64,000 nucleotides of DNA from Pseudoxanthomonas sangjuensis. Its GTDB lineage: Bacteria > Pseudomonadota > Gammaproteobacteria > Xanthomonadales > Xanthomonadaceae. Position 1 is the first letter of the stretch. Each line of letters starts with the position of its first letter. Of this stretch, positions 44,377-55,449 are shown one piece after another. Made by a program: the position numbers and the translations under genes. The notes under the pieces are model-generated. The model saw only the letters and a program-made list of their open reading frames with translations. It did no database searches and was not told the DNA's origin. The DNA is taken from contig NZ_PDWR01000018.1 in the NCBI RefSeq assembly GCF_010211755.1, forward strand, positions 1-64,000. Reading direction: 5' to 3'.

Positions 44377-44380
44377 GCCG

Positions 44381-46621
44381 ATGCCGTCGATCTTCCGTCT
44401 TGCCCTGCTGCTGGCCGCCTGCGCCTGCGCCGCGTTGCCGGCACGGGCGGACAACCAGGGCGCCGACGACCTGCTGCCGGTCGACCAGGCCTATGTGCTC
44501 AGCGCCAGCGCGCCCAGCCGCGACCGCATCGAACTGCGCTGGAAGATCGAGGACGGCTACTACCTGTACCGGCATCGCACCGGGGCGACCGTCGAGGGCG
44601 CGGGTTTCGCCGCCGGCGAGCTGCAGCTGCCGCCGGGCGAACCGCACCACGACGAATTCTTCGGCGACGTCGAGACCTACCGCCACGAACTCGTCGGCGT
44701 GCTCGAAGGCACCGCCGATGCCGGCGTCGACACGGTCGCGCTGAAGGTCAGGTACCAGGGCTGCGCCGATGCCGGCATCTGCTATCCGCCACAGACGCGC
44801 ACGGTGACGGTCGCGCTGCCGGCGGAAGCCGCCGGCGCATCGCTGCCGGGCGCGCCTTCCCGCGGCGGACTGCCGCTGTTCGGCGGCACGGCGGCCGTCG
44901 ATGCGCTGCCGCTGCCGCCGGAGCGCGCCTTCGCCTTCGAGGCCATCGCCGGCGACGGCAACACCGTCCTGCTGCGCTTCACCCCGGCCAAGGGCTATTA
45001 CCTGTACCGCGACCGCAGCAGCTTCAAGGTCGAGGGCGCGCCCGGCATCGCCGCCGGCGCGCCGCGGTGGCCGCCGGGCACCAATCACCACGACGAGCAT
45101 TTCGGCGACCAGGTGGTCTATTTCGACCAGGCCGACGTACCGCTACCGCTGCTGCGCAGCCGCGCCGATGCGGCGGACGTCGACGTCGTCGCGACCTTCC
45201 AGGGCTGCCAGACCGATGGCATCTGCTATCCGCCGATGACCCGCACGGTGCAGGTCGCGCTGCCAGCGGGCAAGGTCGATTCCGTCAACGACGCAGGTTC
45301 GAATCCCATTTCCGGCGCCACGACGGACGCGGCCGCAAGCGGGCCAACCACGGCGCCCGCCGACGCTTCCGCCGGGAACGCCAATCGCACACGACCGCCC
45401 TCCGCCGCGAACGGCGGCCTGCTGCGCGCAGTGCTGCTGGCCCTGCTCGGCGGGCTGGTGCTGAACCTGATGCCATGCGTGCTGCCGATCCTGTCGCTGA
45501 AGGCGCTGGGACTGGCGCAGGCCGGCGAAAGCCGCGAGCACGCGCGCCGCCATGCGCTGTGGTACACGCTGGGCGTGCTGGTTTCGTTCACCGCGGTCGG
45601 CGCGCTCGCGGTTGCGCTGCGCGCCAGCGGACAGGCGCTGGGCTGGGGTTTCCAGCTGCAGCAGCCGTGGTTCGTCGCCGCGCTGGTCTACCTGCTGTTC
45701 GCCCTGGGCCTGAGCCTGTCCGGCGTGTTCACCCTGGGCGGCGGCATCGGCAACGTCGGCAACAAGCTCGCGTCGAAGAGCGGCCCCGCCGGCGATTTCT
45801 TCACCGGCGTGCTCGCCTGCGTCATCGCCAGCCCGTGCATCGCGCCGTTCATGGGCGGCGCGCTGGCCTATGCGTTCGCGTCGTCGGCGCTGGGCGGCAT
45901 CGTGGTGTTCCTCGCGCTCGGCCTGGGCCTGGCCTTGCCGATGCTGCTGATCGGCTTCGTGCCGGCGCTGGCCGACAAGCTGCCCAAACCGGGCGCGTGG
46001 ATGCAGACGCTGAAGCAGCTGCTCGCCTTCCCGATGTACCTGACCGCGGTCTGGCTGCTGTGGGTGCTGGGCAAGCAGCGCGGCGCCGACGCGATGGCGC
46101 TGGTCGCGGCGGGGCTGGCCGTGTTCGCGCTGGCGCTGTGGTGGTTCGAACGCAAGCGCTGGAACGGCGCGGCGGCGTGGCGCGTGGCCGCGCTGCTGCT
46201 GGCCGTGCTCGCGCTGTGGCCGGCATGGAAGGTGGCGAAACTGCCGGCGGCGGCGCAACACTTCGCCGAAAGCGAAGACCGCGTCGCCTATTCGGCGGAA
46301 AAACTGCAGGCGCTGCGCGGCCAGGGCCGCGTGGTCTTCGTCGACGTCACCGCCGACTGGTGCGTGACCTGCAAGGCCAACGAGAAGGCGGTGCTGGAAC
46401 GCGAGCCGTTCCGCAACGCGCTGCGCGACGCCGACGGCGTGTACATGGTCGGCGACTGGACCAACACCGACCCGGCGATCACCGCCTTCCTCGACAAGTA
46501 CAAGGCGGTCGGCGTACCGCTGTACGTGGTGTTCCCGCGTGGCGGCGGCGAAGGCGAAGTGCTGCCGACCGTGCTGACCGAGGCCGTCGTCCGCGACGCG
46601 CTGGCGCGGGCGGCGCGGTGA
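44381..46621 (+). CDS. dsbD: Thiol:disulfide interchange protein DsbD with duplicated N-terminal domain
   Basis: Carries electrons from cytoplasmic thioredoxin to periplasmic reductases. A signal peptide (1-23) is followed by two DsbD-alpha domains instead of one: GCADAGICYPP (Cys128/Cys134) and GCQTDGICYPP (Cys276/Cys282). The beta domain with about eight membrane helices has the redox pair in LMPCVLPI and ASPCIAPF. The C-terminal thioredoxin-like gamma domain has WCVTC (Cys661/Cys664). The 746-residue length exceeds the usual 560-600 by one alpha domain. Its stop overlaps the next gene in GTGA. Confidence 0.93.
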   Translation: MPSIFRLALLLAACACAALPARADNQGADDLLPVDQAYVLSASAPSRDRIELRWKIEDGYYLYRHRTGATVEGAGFAAGELQLPPGEPHHDEFFGDVETYRHELVGVLEGTADAGVDTVALKVRYQGCADAGICYPPQTRTVTVALPAEAAGASLPGAPSRGGLPLFGGTAAVDALPLPPERAFAFEAIAGDGNTVLLRFTPAKGYYLYRDRSSFKVEGAPGIAAGAPRWPPGTNHHDEHFGDQVVYFDQADVPLPLLRSRADAADVDVVATFQGCQTDGICYPPMTRTVQVALPAGKVDSVNDAGSNPISGATTDAAASGPTTAPADASAGNANRTRPPSAANGGLLRAVLLALLGGLVLNLMPCVLPILSLKALGLAQAGESREHARRHALWYTLGVLVSFTAVGALAVALRASGQALGWGFQLQQPWFVAALVYLLFALGLSLSGVFTLGGGIGNVGNKLASKSGPAGDFFTGVLACVIASPCIAPFMGGALAYAFASSALGGIVVFLALGLGLALPMLLIGFVPALADKLPKPGAWMQTLKQLLAFPMYLTAVWLLWVLGKQRGADAMALVAAGLAVFALALWWFERKRWNGAAAWRVAALLLAVLALWPAWKVAKLPAAAQHFAESEDRVAYSAEKLQALRGQGRVVFVDVTADWCVTCKANEKAVLEREPFRNALRDADGVYMVGDWTNTDPAITAFLDKYKAVGVPLYVVFPRGGGEGEVLPTVLTEAVVRDALARAAR

Positions 46622-47175
46622 GGCTGTCGACGCCGCTGGTACTGGCCATGGCCTTGGCCGCCGGCCTGCTGGGGCTGTTCGCCGAGCGCCACCTGCACCG
46701 GCCCCGCACGCCATTCCCGGTCGCGGGCGCGCCCGCTTCCGCCTCGCGGCCCGGCGATCCGATGCCGGCCCTCGCCCTGCCCGGCCGCGACGGCAAAACC
46801 GTGCGATTGCCGGCCGATTTCGCCCGCCGCCCGCTGCTGGTCAACTTCTGGGCCAGCTGGTGCGCGCCGTGCCTGCGGGAAATGCCGGAACTGGACCGCT
46901 ATTCCCGCGAACAGGCGGGCAACGGCGTGCAGGTCATCGGCATTGCCCTGGACACGCCGGAAGCGGTGGACCGTTTCCTCGCGCAGGTACCGGTCGGCTA
47001 CCCGATCCTGCTCGACACACCCGGTGGCGCGGACGCCAGCGTGCGGCTGGGCAATGCCCGCGGCGTTCTTCCCTACAGCGTGCTGGTCGGGGCCGACGGG
47101 CGCATCGTCGCGCAGAAGGCCGGCCCGTTTGCGGCCGGCGAGCTGGCCGGATGGGGGCGGAATCCCGATCCGTGA
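46618..47175 (+). CDS. TlpA-like periplasmic thioredoxin
   Basis: A 185-residue protein starting with GTG at 46618, coupled to dsbD. One N-terminal membrane anchor (about 4-20) is followed by a TlpA/ResA-type thioredoxin domain with VNFWASWCAPCLREMP, active cysteines in WCAPC and cis-proline later in GVLPYSVLV. A DsbD client is the natural role, for example in cytochrome c maturation or disulfide repair. The specific partner is not visible. Confidence 0.88.
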   Translation: MRLSTPLVLAMALAAGLLGLFAERHLHRPRTPFPVAGAPASASRPGDPMPALALPGRDGKTVRLPADFARRPLLVNFWASWCAPCLREMPELDRYSREQAGNGVQVIGIALDTPEAVDRFLAQVPVGYPILLDTPGGADASVRLGNARGVLPYSVLVGADGRIVAQKAGPFAAGELAGWGRNPDP

Positions 47176-47305
47176 ACCCGTTCAAACACGGCCCCGGCCC
47201 CGACTCTCGATTCAAACGCCCGATTAAAACGTCATAAACTTCGGCGAACTGGACAGCAACACCGGCTTCCCGCACACTGCCGCCCTTTCCGTTCCCAAGC
47301 CCCCG

Positions 47306-47746
47306 ATGGCGAAGCTGCTGGTCCTGCACGGCCCCAACCTCAACCTGCTCGGCACCCGCGAGCCGGAAGTCTACGGCCGCACCACGCTGGCCGAGATCGA
47401 TGCCGACCTCGCCGCCCGCGCGCAGGCCGCCGGCCATGCGCTGGAGAGCTTCCAGTCCAACGCCGAGCACGCCCTGGTCGACCGGGTCCAGGCCGCGCGC
47501 GGCGACGGCACCGCCTTCGTGCTGATCAACCCCGCCGCGTTCACCCACACCTCGGTGGCGCTGCGCGACGCGCTGGCAGCCGTGGCCCTGCCCTTCATCG
47601 AGATCCACTTGTCCAACCCGCACGCCCGCGAACCGTTCCGCCGCCACGGCTATTTCAGCGACCTGGCCGTCGGCGTGGTCTGCGGCTTCGGCGCGGACAG
47701 CTACCGCTACGCGCTGGACGCCGCGATCAAGCGGCTGTCCGCCTGA
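47306..47746 (+). CDS. aroQ: Type II 3-dehydroquinate dehydratase
   Basis: Third step of the shikimate pathway. The 146-residue dodecameric enzyme has [20 protein letters not shown] at the start (active-site Arg/Tyr loop), [31 protein letters not shown] and [15 protein letters not shown]. All catalytic blocks are normal. It stands 34 bp before accB, the usual proteobacterial order. Confidence 0.97.
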   Translation: MAKLLVLHGPNLNLLGTREPEVYGRTTLAEIDADLAARAQAAGHALESFQSNAEHALVDRVQAARGDGTAFVLINPAAFTHTSVALRDALAAVALPFIEIHLSNPHAREPFRRHGYFSDLAVGVVCGFGADSYRYALDAAIKRLSA

Positions 47747-47780
47747 ACCCCTCCACCTTTCCGCTCCAAAGAGGCCCACC

Positions 47781-48251
47781 ATGGACCTGCGCAAGATCAA
47801 GAAACTCATCGACCTGCTGGAAGAATCCAACCTCGCCGAAATCGAAATCAAGGAAGGCGAGGAATCCGTGCGCCTGGCGCGCGTGCCCAAGGGCGGCGTG
47901 GCCGTGGCCGCGCCGCAGTACGCCGCGCCGGCGGCCCCGGCCGCGCCGATGCCGATGAACTCGCCGGTCGAGGCCGCCACCGGCGGCAGCGCCAAGCCCG
48001 GCAACGCCCTGCCCGACGGCCACGTGGTGCGCGCGCCGATGGTCGGCACCTTCTACGCCAGCTCGTCGCCGGACAAGCCGCCGTTCGTCAGCGTCGGCCA
48101 GGCGGTCAAGGCCGGCGACACGCTGGCCATCATCGAGGCGATGAAGATGTTCAACCCGATCGAGGCCGACGTCTCCGGCACCGTCGTCGCCATCCTCGGC
48201 GAGAACGGCCACCCGGTGGAATTCGACCAGCCGCTGTTCGTGATCAACTGA
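47781..48251 (+). CDS. accB: Biotin carboxyl carrier protein of acetyl-CoA carboxylase
   Basis: A 156-residue protein: an N-terminal helical region that binds AccC, an Ala/Pro linker (about 45-65), and a biotinyl domain with EAMKM at Lys122. It carries the carboxyl group for malonyl-CoA synthesis. Operon with accC, 8 bp downstream. Confidence 0.98.
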   Translation: MDLRKIKKLIDLLEESNLAEIEIKEGEESVRLARVPKGGVAVAAPQYAAPAAPAAPMPMNSPVEAATGGSAKPGNALPDGHVVRAPMVGTFYASSSPDKPPFVSVGQAVKAGDTLAIIEAMKMFNPIEADVSGTVVAILGENGHPVEFDQPLFVIN

Positions 48252-48259
48252 GGCGCGTG

Positions 48260-49627
<1,368 letters not shown>

Positions 49628-49723
49628 GCCGGCCCGGAGGCGGCAGCGCGCCGGCGCCGCCGCCTGACCGGTCGACGGTTGGTTACGCGTAATGGGAAAC
49701 GTCGCCCCCGACAGGTACGTCCC

Positions 49724-50995
49724 ATGCGCCGCCTCCGACCATCCCTGCGCGCCAGCGCCCCGGTCATCGCGATCGCCGCCGCGATCTCCATTCCCGCCAG
49801 CAGCGCGCCGCCATCCGGACCGGAAACGCAGGTCTGGATCGATGTTTCCACCCACAACATGGCCGGCATGCCCGACATGGGCGGCCTCGGCCGCTTCGCG
49901 ATGGGGATGATGGGCGGCAAGGGCGCCGAATTGACCTATCCAAGCGCCCGTTACGCGGCCATGACCGGCCAGTACCTCGACATTGCCCTGCACAACAGCC
50001 TCAAGCCGGGCGTCGAGGCGGCGGATGCGATCCCACCGGGGCTGAAACTGGGCAAATCGCTGCCGCTGGTGCCGCCGACCCCGCAATCGACCGCGCGCGG
50101 CGAACCGGGCGCCCCCGGGCAATTGCCCGAAGGGCAGATCACCGTACTCGAATACTGGGGCTGCGGCGCCGCGGTGCGCCCGGGCCAGCCGAAGCAACTG
50201 ACCGTGCAGTCCAAGGGCGGCAGCATCACCGCCAGCGGCGGCATCTCGGCCGGCAAATTCGCGCCCGACCGCGACATCGACGCCACCCCGGCCTTCGCGG
50301 TGTGGCCGAACCGCAAGCACGGCAAGCGCGTGCCCGACGGCGCGTCGCTGGCCGGCCCGCACCAGATCAGCGGCGACGGCGTACCGGCCTCGCTGAAGTT
50401 CGAACTGGGCCGGAACGCCGATTTCATGCCGAAGATCGCCTTGAGCACCCGGGGCCAGGCCAGCGACGCGATCACGGTGGAATGGCAGCCGGTGGACCGC
50501 GCCAAGGCCTACTTCCTCACCGCCTTCGCGATGCAGGACAAGAGCACCATCGTGCTGTGGAGCAGCGCCGAAACCGGCGGCGCCGGCCAAGGGTTGATGC
50601 AGTACCTGACCGGTTCGTACATCGACCGCTGGCTCAAGGAGAAGGTGCTGCTGGCGCCGTCCGCCACCAGCTGCACGATTCCGAAGGGCATCTTCGCCGC
50701 CGCCGGCAACGCGCCCGGCGAGGGCGGCATGGGGGGAATGGGCATGCTCGGCATGATCGCCTACGGCCCCGAAACCAACCTCGTCTGGCCGCCGAAACCG
50801 ACCGACCCGAAGGAAGCGCTGGAATGGGATCCGGAATGGAACGTGCGCGTGCGCACCAAGTCCACCGCCAGCGCAATGCTCGGCATGGACTTGTCCGGCG
50901 TGCAGGTGGATCAGGACTCCGATTCCGGCGACCGGAAGCAGGAACAGGAAAGCAAGGGCAAGAAGCTGCTGAAAGGCATCCTGCGCAACTTCTGA
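49724..50995 (+). CDS. Exported protein of unknown function
   Basis: A 423-residue protein starting [20 protein letters not shown], a likely signal peptide cut near residue 28. No known domain is recognised. Features are a methionine/glycine-rich patch ([19 protein letters not shown]) near the mature N-terminus, [20 protein letters not shown] in the middle, a second Gly/Met patch ([11 protein letters not shown]), and a Lys/Asp-rich tail. The charged tail and repeated Met/Gly suggest a periplasmic or surface protein, perhaps metal- or polymer-binding, but this is a guess. The CG-rich codon use is normal for the chromosome. It sits alone between accC and prmA. Confidence 0.75.
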   Translation: MRRLRPSLRASAPVIAIAAAISIPASSAPPSGPETQVWIDVSTHNMAGMPDMGGLGRFAMGMMGGKGAELTYPSARYAAMTGQYLDIALHNSLKPGVEAADAIPPGLKLGKSLPLVPPTPQSTARGEPGAPGQLPEGQITVLEYWGCGAAVRPGQPKQLTVQSKGGSITASGGISAGKFAPDRDIDATPAFAVWPNRKHGKRVPDGASLAGPHQISGDGVPASLKFELGRNADFMPKIALSTRGQASDAITVEWQPVDRAKAYFLTAFAMQDKSTIVLWSSAETGGAGQGLMQYLTGSYIDRWLKEKVLLAPSATSCTIPKGIFAAAGNAPGEGGMGGMGMLGMIAYGPETNLVWPPKPTDPKEALEWDPEWNVRVRTKSTASAMLGMDLSGVQVDQDSDSGDRKQEQESKGKKLLKGILRNF

Positions 50996-51063
50996 CGGGG
51001 TGGCGCCGACGCGCCGCACGCGGCGCTTCGGCTACGATGTGCGCTTTCCCGCACGATCCGCCC

Positions 51064-51981
51064 ATGCCCTACCTCGAACTGTCCCTGCGTTGCAGCGAAG
51101 CCGAACAGCCGCGCTACGAGAACGCGCTGGAGGACGTCGGCGCACTGTCGGTGACCCTGCTCGACGCCGACGCCGACACCACGAACGAAAAGGCGATCCT
51201 CGAGCCGGGCGTCGGCGAAACGCCACTGTGGAAATCGCTGGTGCTGACCGCGCTGTTCCCGGCCGACGCTAACGCGCTGGCGCTGCTGGCCGCGCTGGAA
51301 AGCTTCGATCCCGGCCTCGACTGGGCGCAGGCGTCGTTCCGCGCCGTCGAGGACCAGGATTGGGAACGCGCCTGGCTGGACCAGTTCCAGCCGCTGCGCT
51401 TCGGCGCGCGCACTTTCATCGTGCCGTGGAACCACGAACTGCCGGACGCGGCGCGGGCCGCCGATGCCGCGGTGGTGCGGCTCGACCCCGGCCTGGCTTT
51501 CGGTTCCGGCACCCACCCGACCACCGCGCTGTGCCTGCGCTGGCTGGACGAGCTCGCGGCGAACGGCGAATTGCAGGACCGCACGCTGCTCGATTTCGGC
51601 TGCGGCAGCGGCATTCTCGCCCTCGCCGCGCTGAAGCTGGGCGCGGCGCGCGCGGTCGGCGTCGACAACGACCCGCAGGCGCTCATCGCCAGCCGCGACA
51701 ACGCCGAACGCAATGCCGTCGGCGACAGGCTCGCGGTGTACCTGCCGCAGGACGAACCGGTTTCGACCTATCCGGTGGTGGTCGCCAACATCCTGGCCTC
51801 GGCGCTGGACGCGCTGGCCGGGACCCTGGCCGCGCGCGTCGCCCGCGGCGGCCGCATCGCCCTGTCCGGCATCCTGCACGGCCAGGAGGGCGAGCTGCTG
51901 GCGCGCTACGCCGAATGGTTCGACGACCTGGTCGCCACGCAGGACGGCGACTGGATGCGGATCGACGGCGTGCGGAAGTGA
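51064..51981 (+). CDS. prmA: Ribosomal protein L11 methyltransferase
   Basis: A 305-residue protein, length typical of PrmA. The N-terminal half is the L11-recognition domain ([36 protein letters not shown]), and the C-terminal half is the Rossmann methyltransferase with [19 protein letters not shown] for S-adenosylmethionine and [10 protein letters not shown] for the catalytic loop. [12 protein letters not shown] is a PrmA signature. It methylates L11 lysines and the N-terminus. Confidence 0.95.
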   Translation: MPYLELSLRCSEAEQPRYENALEDVGALSVTLLDADADTTNEKAILEPGVGETPLWKSLVLTALFPADANALALLAALESFDPGLDWAQASFRAVEDQDWERAWLDQFQPLRFGARTFIVPWNHELPDAARAADAAVVRLDPGLAFGSGTHPTTALCLRWLDELAANGELQDRTLLDFGCGSGILALAALKLGAARAVGVDNDPQALIASRDNAERNAVGDRLAVYLPQDEPVSTYPVVVANILASALDALAGTLAARVARGGRIALSGILHGQEGELLARYAEWFDDLVATQDGDWMRIDGVRK

Positions 51982-52027
51982 GGCGCACCGCCCTTCCTCG
52001 TCGCTCCGCCGCATGCTTGAATAAGCC

Positions 52028-52945
52028 GTGCCCCGTATCTGTCCCCACTGCTGGCATTCGCTCGACGCCGCGTTGCGCGCGAATCCGGCGCTGACGCTGT
52101 GCCCGGATTGCGGCGGCGACATCGGCAACGATGCGACCGCGGAGCCGGTCACCGCGGCATCCACCGAAACCGCCGCGCCGGAACAAGCCGCGACGGACGG
52201 TGCGAAGGACGAAACCGGAGCGACCGCGACGGTGGAAGGCCCGGCCCTCGATGAAACCGGCGCCGAAGCCTCCCCGCTCGACGACGCGATCGCCACCGAA
52301 GCCGCGCTGGAAGCGATCGAACAGGAATGCGAGGCCGAAGCCGGCAGCGATGCGGCCGAACCACTGCCGGAACTGGAAGCGCAGGCCGAAGGCGTCGCCG
52401 AATCGATCGCCGGATCCGCGGCCATCGCCGCCGACGCCGCGCCCAGCTTCACCCGCGACGACGCGCCCGTGGTGCGCGTGCGCACCCACCCATGGCAATG
52501 GGCCGCGTTGATGGCGCTCGGCCTGTTGCTCGGCGTGCAGATCCTGCTCGCCGACCGCGAACGCTTCGCTGCCGATGCGAACTGGCGGCCGGTACTGGGC
52601 GCGGCGTGCGAGACGCTGGGCTGCAAATTGCCGCCGTGGCGCGAACCGCAGGCCTTCGCGATGCTGAGCCGCGACGTGCGCCCCGTGCCGGACGCACCCG
52701 GCACGCTGCTGGTGCAGGCCACGTTCCGCAACGATGCGCGCTGGCCGCAGCCGTGGCCGGCCCTGCAGCTGACGTTGTCCGATGCCGACGGCCGCGTGGT
52801 CGGCGCGCGCGTATTCACCGCGAAGGAATACCTGGACAAGTCGGTGACGCAGACCGAGTTGTCTCCCGGACAAAGCGCGCAAGTCTCGTTCCGCCTGCGC
52901 GAACCGAAGACGCCGGCCGTCGCATTCACCTTCGACTTTCGCTAA
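52028..52945 (+). CDS. Zinc-ribbon, DUF3426-domain membrane protein
   Basis: A 305-residue protein starting with GTG at 52028. An N-terminal zinc ribbon CPHC...CPDC (residues 5-30, MJ0042-like) is followed by an acidic Ala/Glu-rich linker, one membrane helix (about 158-178, WQWAALMALGLLLGVQILLA) and a DUF3426 periplasmic beta domain (about 180-305). The family is widespread beside prmA and fis in proteobacteria; its function is unknown. The zinc ribbon suggests cytoplasmic sensing or partner binding. Confidence 0.85.
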   Translation: MPRICPHCWHSLDAALRANPALTLCPDCGGDIGNDATAEPVTAASTETAAPEQAATDGAKDETGATATVEGPALDETGAEASPLDDAIATEAALEAIEQECEAEAGSDAAEPLPELEAQAEGVAESIAGSAAIAADAAPSFTRDDAPVVRVRTHPWQWAALMALGLLLGVQILLADRERFAADANWRPVLGAACETLGCKLPPWREPQAFAMLSRDVRPVPDAPGTLLVQATFRNDARWPQPWPALQLTLSDADGRVVGARVFTAKEYLDKSVTQTELSPGQSAQVSFRLREPKTPAVAFTFDFR

Positions 52946-53087
52946 AGGCCGGGCCGCGCGGCAGGAAACGCGTGCACAAGCCCCGGTCGCGCGCTAGACT
53001 CGCTCCCCCCGTCGATGCCGCTCGGCTTCGCCGGGCATTACAAGTTCGAACATCGTTTCAGTTCCCATCCTGGTACGGGGCACATCG

Positions 53088-53360
53088 TTGAACGCCGCAC
53101 AGACCCGCCACGACGCGAGCCGTGGCCAGAACCGCCCGCCGTTGCGCGAGCACGTCGCGCAATCCGTGCGCCGCTACCTGCGCGACCTCAACGGCAGCGA
53201 CGCCGACGACGTGTACCAGACCGTGCTGCGCGAGATGGAAATCCCGCTGTTCATCGAAGTGCTGAACCATTGCGAAGGCAACCAGAGCCGCGCCGCCGCG
53301 CTGCTCGGCATCCACCGCGCGACCCTGCGCAAGAAGCTGAAGGACTACGGCCTGGCCTGA
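53088..53360 (+). CDS. fis: Fis-family nucleoid/transcription factor
   Basis: A 90-residue protein starting with TTG at 53088. The C-terminal [25 protein letters not shown] is the Fis helix-turn-helix, and the N-terminal half is the dimerisation part. It bends DNA and regulates rRNA and other genes. In many gammaproteobacteria fis follows dusB; here it follows the DUF3426 gene, as in Xanthomonadaceae, and leads into purH. Confidence 0.95.
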   Translation: MNAAQTRHDASRGQNRPPLREHVAQSVRRYLRDLNGSDADDVYQTVLREMEIPLFIEVLNHCEGNQSRAAALLGIHRATLRKKLKDYGLA

Positions 53361-53415
53361 GGCCCGCCGCCGGGGCCGCTATAATTTGCGCCCCCATCCC
53401 GCAGCACCCCATCCC

Positions 53416-55005
53416 ATGGCTTCCGATTCCCTGCCCGTTCGCCGGGCATTGCTGTCCGTTTCCGACAAGACCGGCCTGGTCGAACTGGCCCGCGCCCTTT
53501 CCGCCCGCGGCATCGAACTGCTTTCCACCGGCGGCACCGCCAAGGCGATCCGCGACGCCGGCCTGCCGGTGAAAGATGTTTCGGACATCACCGGCTTCCC
53601 GGAAATCATGGACGGCCGGGTCAAGACCCTGCATCCGAAAGTGCACGGCGGCCTGCTCGGCCGGCGCGGCATCGACGACGCGGTGATGGCCGAACAGGGC
53701 ATCGCGCCGATCGACCTGCTGGTGCTGAACCTGTACCCGTTCGAGAAGGTGACGGCGAATCCCGACGCGAAGTTCGACGATATCGTCGAGAACATCGACA
53801 TCGGCGGCCCGGCGATGCTGCGCGCGGCGGCGAAGAACTTCGCCTACGTCGCCGTCGCCACCGACCCGGCGCAATACGCCGGCGTCGTCGGGGAACTCGA
53901 GGCCAACGACGGCAAGCTCTCCGCGAAGACCCGCTTCGACCTGGCCGCGGCCGCGTTCAACCGCGTCGCCCAGTACGACGCGCGGATCAGCGACGTGCTG
54001 TCGGCGATCGCCGAACCGTCCGACGAAGGCGCGAAGCGCCGCGCGCAGTTCGCGGCGCAGGCCAACGGCAACTTCGTCAAGGTCATGGACCTGCGCTACG
54101 GCGAGAACCCGCACCAGCAGGCCGCGTTCTACCGCGACCTGTACCCGGCGCCGGGCTCGCTGGCCACGTTCACCCAGCTGCAGGGCAAGGAGCTGAGCTA
54201 CAACAACATCGCCGACTCCGACGCGGCGTGGGAATGCGTGCGCCAGTTCGACGCGCCGGCCTGCGTGATCGTCAAGCACGCCAACCCGTGCGGCGTCGCG
54301 GTCGGCGCGGCCTGCGGCGACGCCTACGAGCTCGCGTACGCCACCGACCCGACCAGCGCCTTCGGCGGCATCATCGCCTTCAACCGCAAGCTCGACGCGG
54401 CGACCGCGAAGGTCATCCTCGACCGCCAGTTCGTCGAGGTGCTGATCGCGCCGGACTACGAGGACGGCGCGCTGGAGTACGCGAAGAAGAAGGCCAACGT
54501 GCGCGTGCTGCGCATCCCGCTGGCGCCGGCGCCGAAGGGTTTCATCGACACCAAGCGGGTCGGCTCCGGCCTGCTGATGCAGACCGCCGACGACCGCGTG
54601 GTGACCCGCGACGAACTGAAGGTGGCGACGAAGCTCGCGCCAACCGAGCAGCAGTTCGCCGATCTGCTGTTCGCATGGAAGGTCGCCAAGTTCGTCAAGT
54701 CGAATGCGATCGTCTACGCCAAGGAGCAGCGCACGATCGGCGTCGGCGCCGGGCAGATGAGCCGGGTGTACTCGGCGCGCATCGCCGGGATCAAGGCCAA
54801 CGACGCCGGCCTGGTCGTGCCCGGCTCGGTGATGGCCTCCGATGCGTTCTTCCCGTTCCGCGACGGCATCGACGCCGCGGCCGAGGCCGGCATCAAGGCG
54901 GTGATCCAGCCCGGCGGCTCGATGCGCGACAGCGAAGTGATCGCCGCGGCCAACGAGCACGGCATCGCGATGGTGTTCACCGGCATTCGCCACTTCCGGC
55001 ATTAG
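53416..55005 (+). CDS. purH: Bifunctional AICAR transformylase / IMP cyclohydrolase
   Basis: Final two steps of purine synthesis. The 529-residue protein starts [20 protein letters not shown]. The MGS-like IMP cyclohydrolase domain occupies about 1-200 ([27 protein letters not shown] in two strands). The transformylase follows with KHANPCGVA (catalytic Lys-His), and GAGQMSRV. Standard length. Followed by an unusual lipoprotein gene before purD. Confidence 0.97.
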   Translation: MASDSLPVRRALLSVSDKTGLVELARALSARGIELLSTGGTAKAIRDAGLPVKDVSDITGFPEIMDGRVKTLHPKVHGGLLGRRGIDDAVMAEQGIAPIDLLVLNLYPFEKVTANPDAKFDDIVENIDIGGPAMLRAAAKNFAYVAVATDPAQYAGVVGELEANDGKLSAKTRFDLAAAAFNRVAQYDARISDVLSAIAEPSDEGAKRRAQFAAQANGNFVKVMDLRYGENPHQQAAFYRDLYPAPGSLATFTQLQGKELSYNNIADSDAAWECVRQFDAPACVIVKHANPCGVAVGAACGDAYELAYATDPTSAFGGIIAFNRKLDAATAKVILDRQFVEVLIAPDYEDGALEYAKKKANVRVLRIPLAPAPKGFIDTKRVGSGLLMQTADDRVVTRDELKVATKLAPTEQQFADLLFAWKVAKFVKSNAIVYAKEQRTIGVGAGQMSRVYSARIAGIKANDAGLVVPGSVMASDAFFPFRDGIDAAAEAGIKAVIQPGGSMRDSEVIAAANEHGIAMVFTGIRHFRH

Positions 55006-55014
55006 TCGGCAGCC

Positions 55015-55449
55015 ATGAAGCGTCCATTTTTCATGGCGATCACGATGTTCATGTCAATCGCCGTGAGCGGTTGCGATCTAGTACTGGAAGAACGGAACGA
55101 GCAGTTCGATTCTCGCAACGAAATAACGGAGTCCGGATATTTTGAAAAAGGGTGGATTCCGCGTTGGCTACCGGATTCCGCCACAAATATCCGGGAAAAG
55201 CACGAGGTAGACACGATTGCAACCGTACTCGTGTTTGAATACTCATCTGGAGACGAGCCCCCTTTCGGAAATGAATGTGTCGCCACTGATTCCGAGCGCG
55301 TTTCCGCTCCCCGCCTTACCGCACATTGGTGGCCGGCAGTCGCACAACTGAAGGCCATGCCTTTGTTGTACCGCTGTCCTGACGACAATTCAGGGTTTCT
55401 TGCCGCATCAGCAGATGGCAAAACTGCATACTTTTGGAGAACCCCATGA
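55015..55449 (+). CDS. Low-GC lipoprotein gene inserted between purH and purD
   Basis: A 144-residue protein with lipobox AVSGC (Cys20), so exported and lipid-anchored. The block KGWIPRWLPDSATNIREKHEVD resembles a small conserved motif (trp-Ile-Pro ... leu-Pro ... asn-Ile) of lipoproteins of unknown role that I recall from other proteobacteria; no function can be given. Base composition is clearly lower in GC than both neighbours, which suggests transfer. It begins 9 bp after purH and its stop overlaps the purD start in ATGA, so it is translationally coupled to purD. Confidence 0.75.
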   Translation: MKRPFFMAITMFMSIAVSGCDLVLEERNEQFDSRNEITESGYFEKGWIPRWLPDSATNIREKHEVDTIATVLVFEYSSGDEPPFGNECVATDSERVSAPRLTAHWWPAVAQLKAMPLLYRCPDDNSGFLAASADGKTAYFWRTP

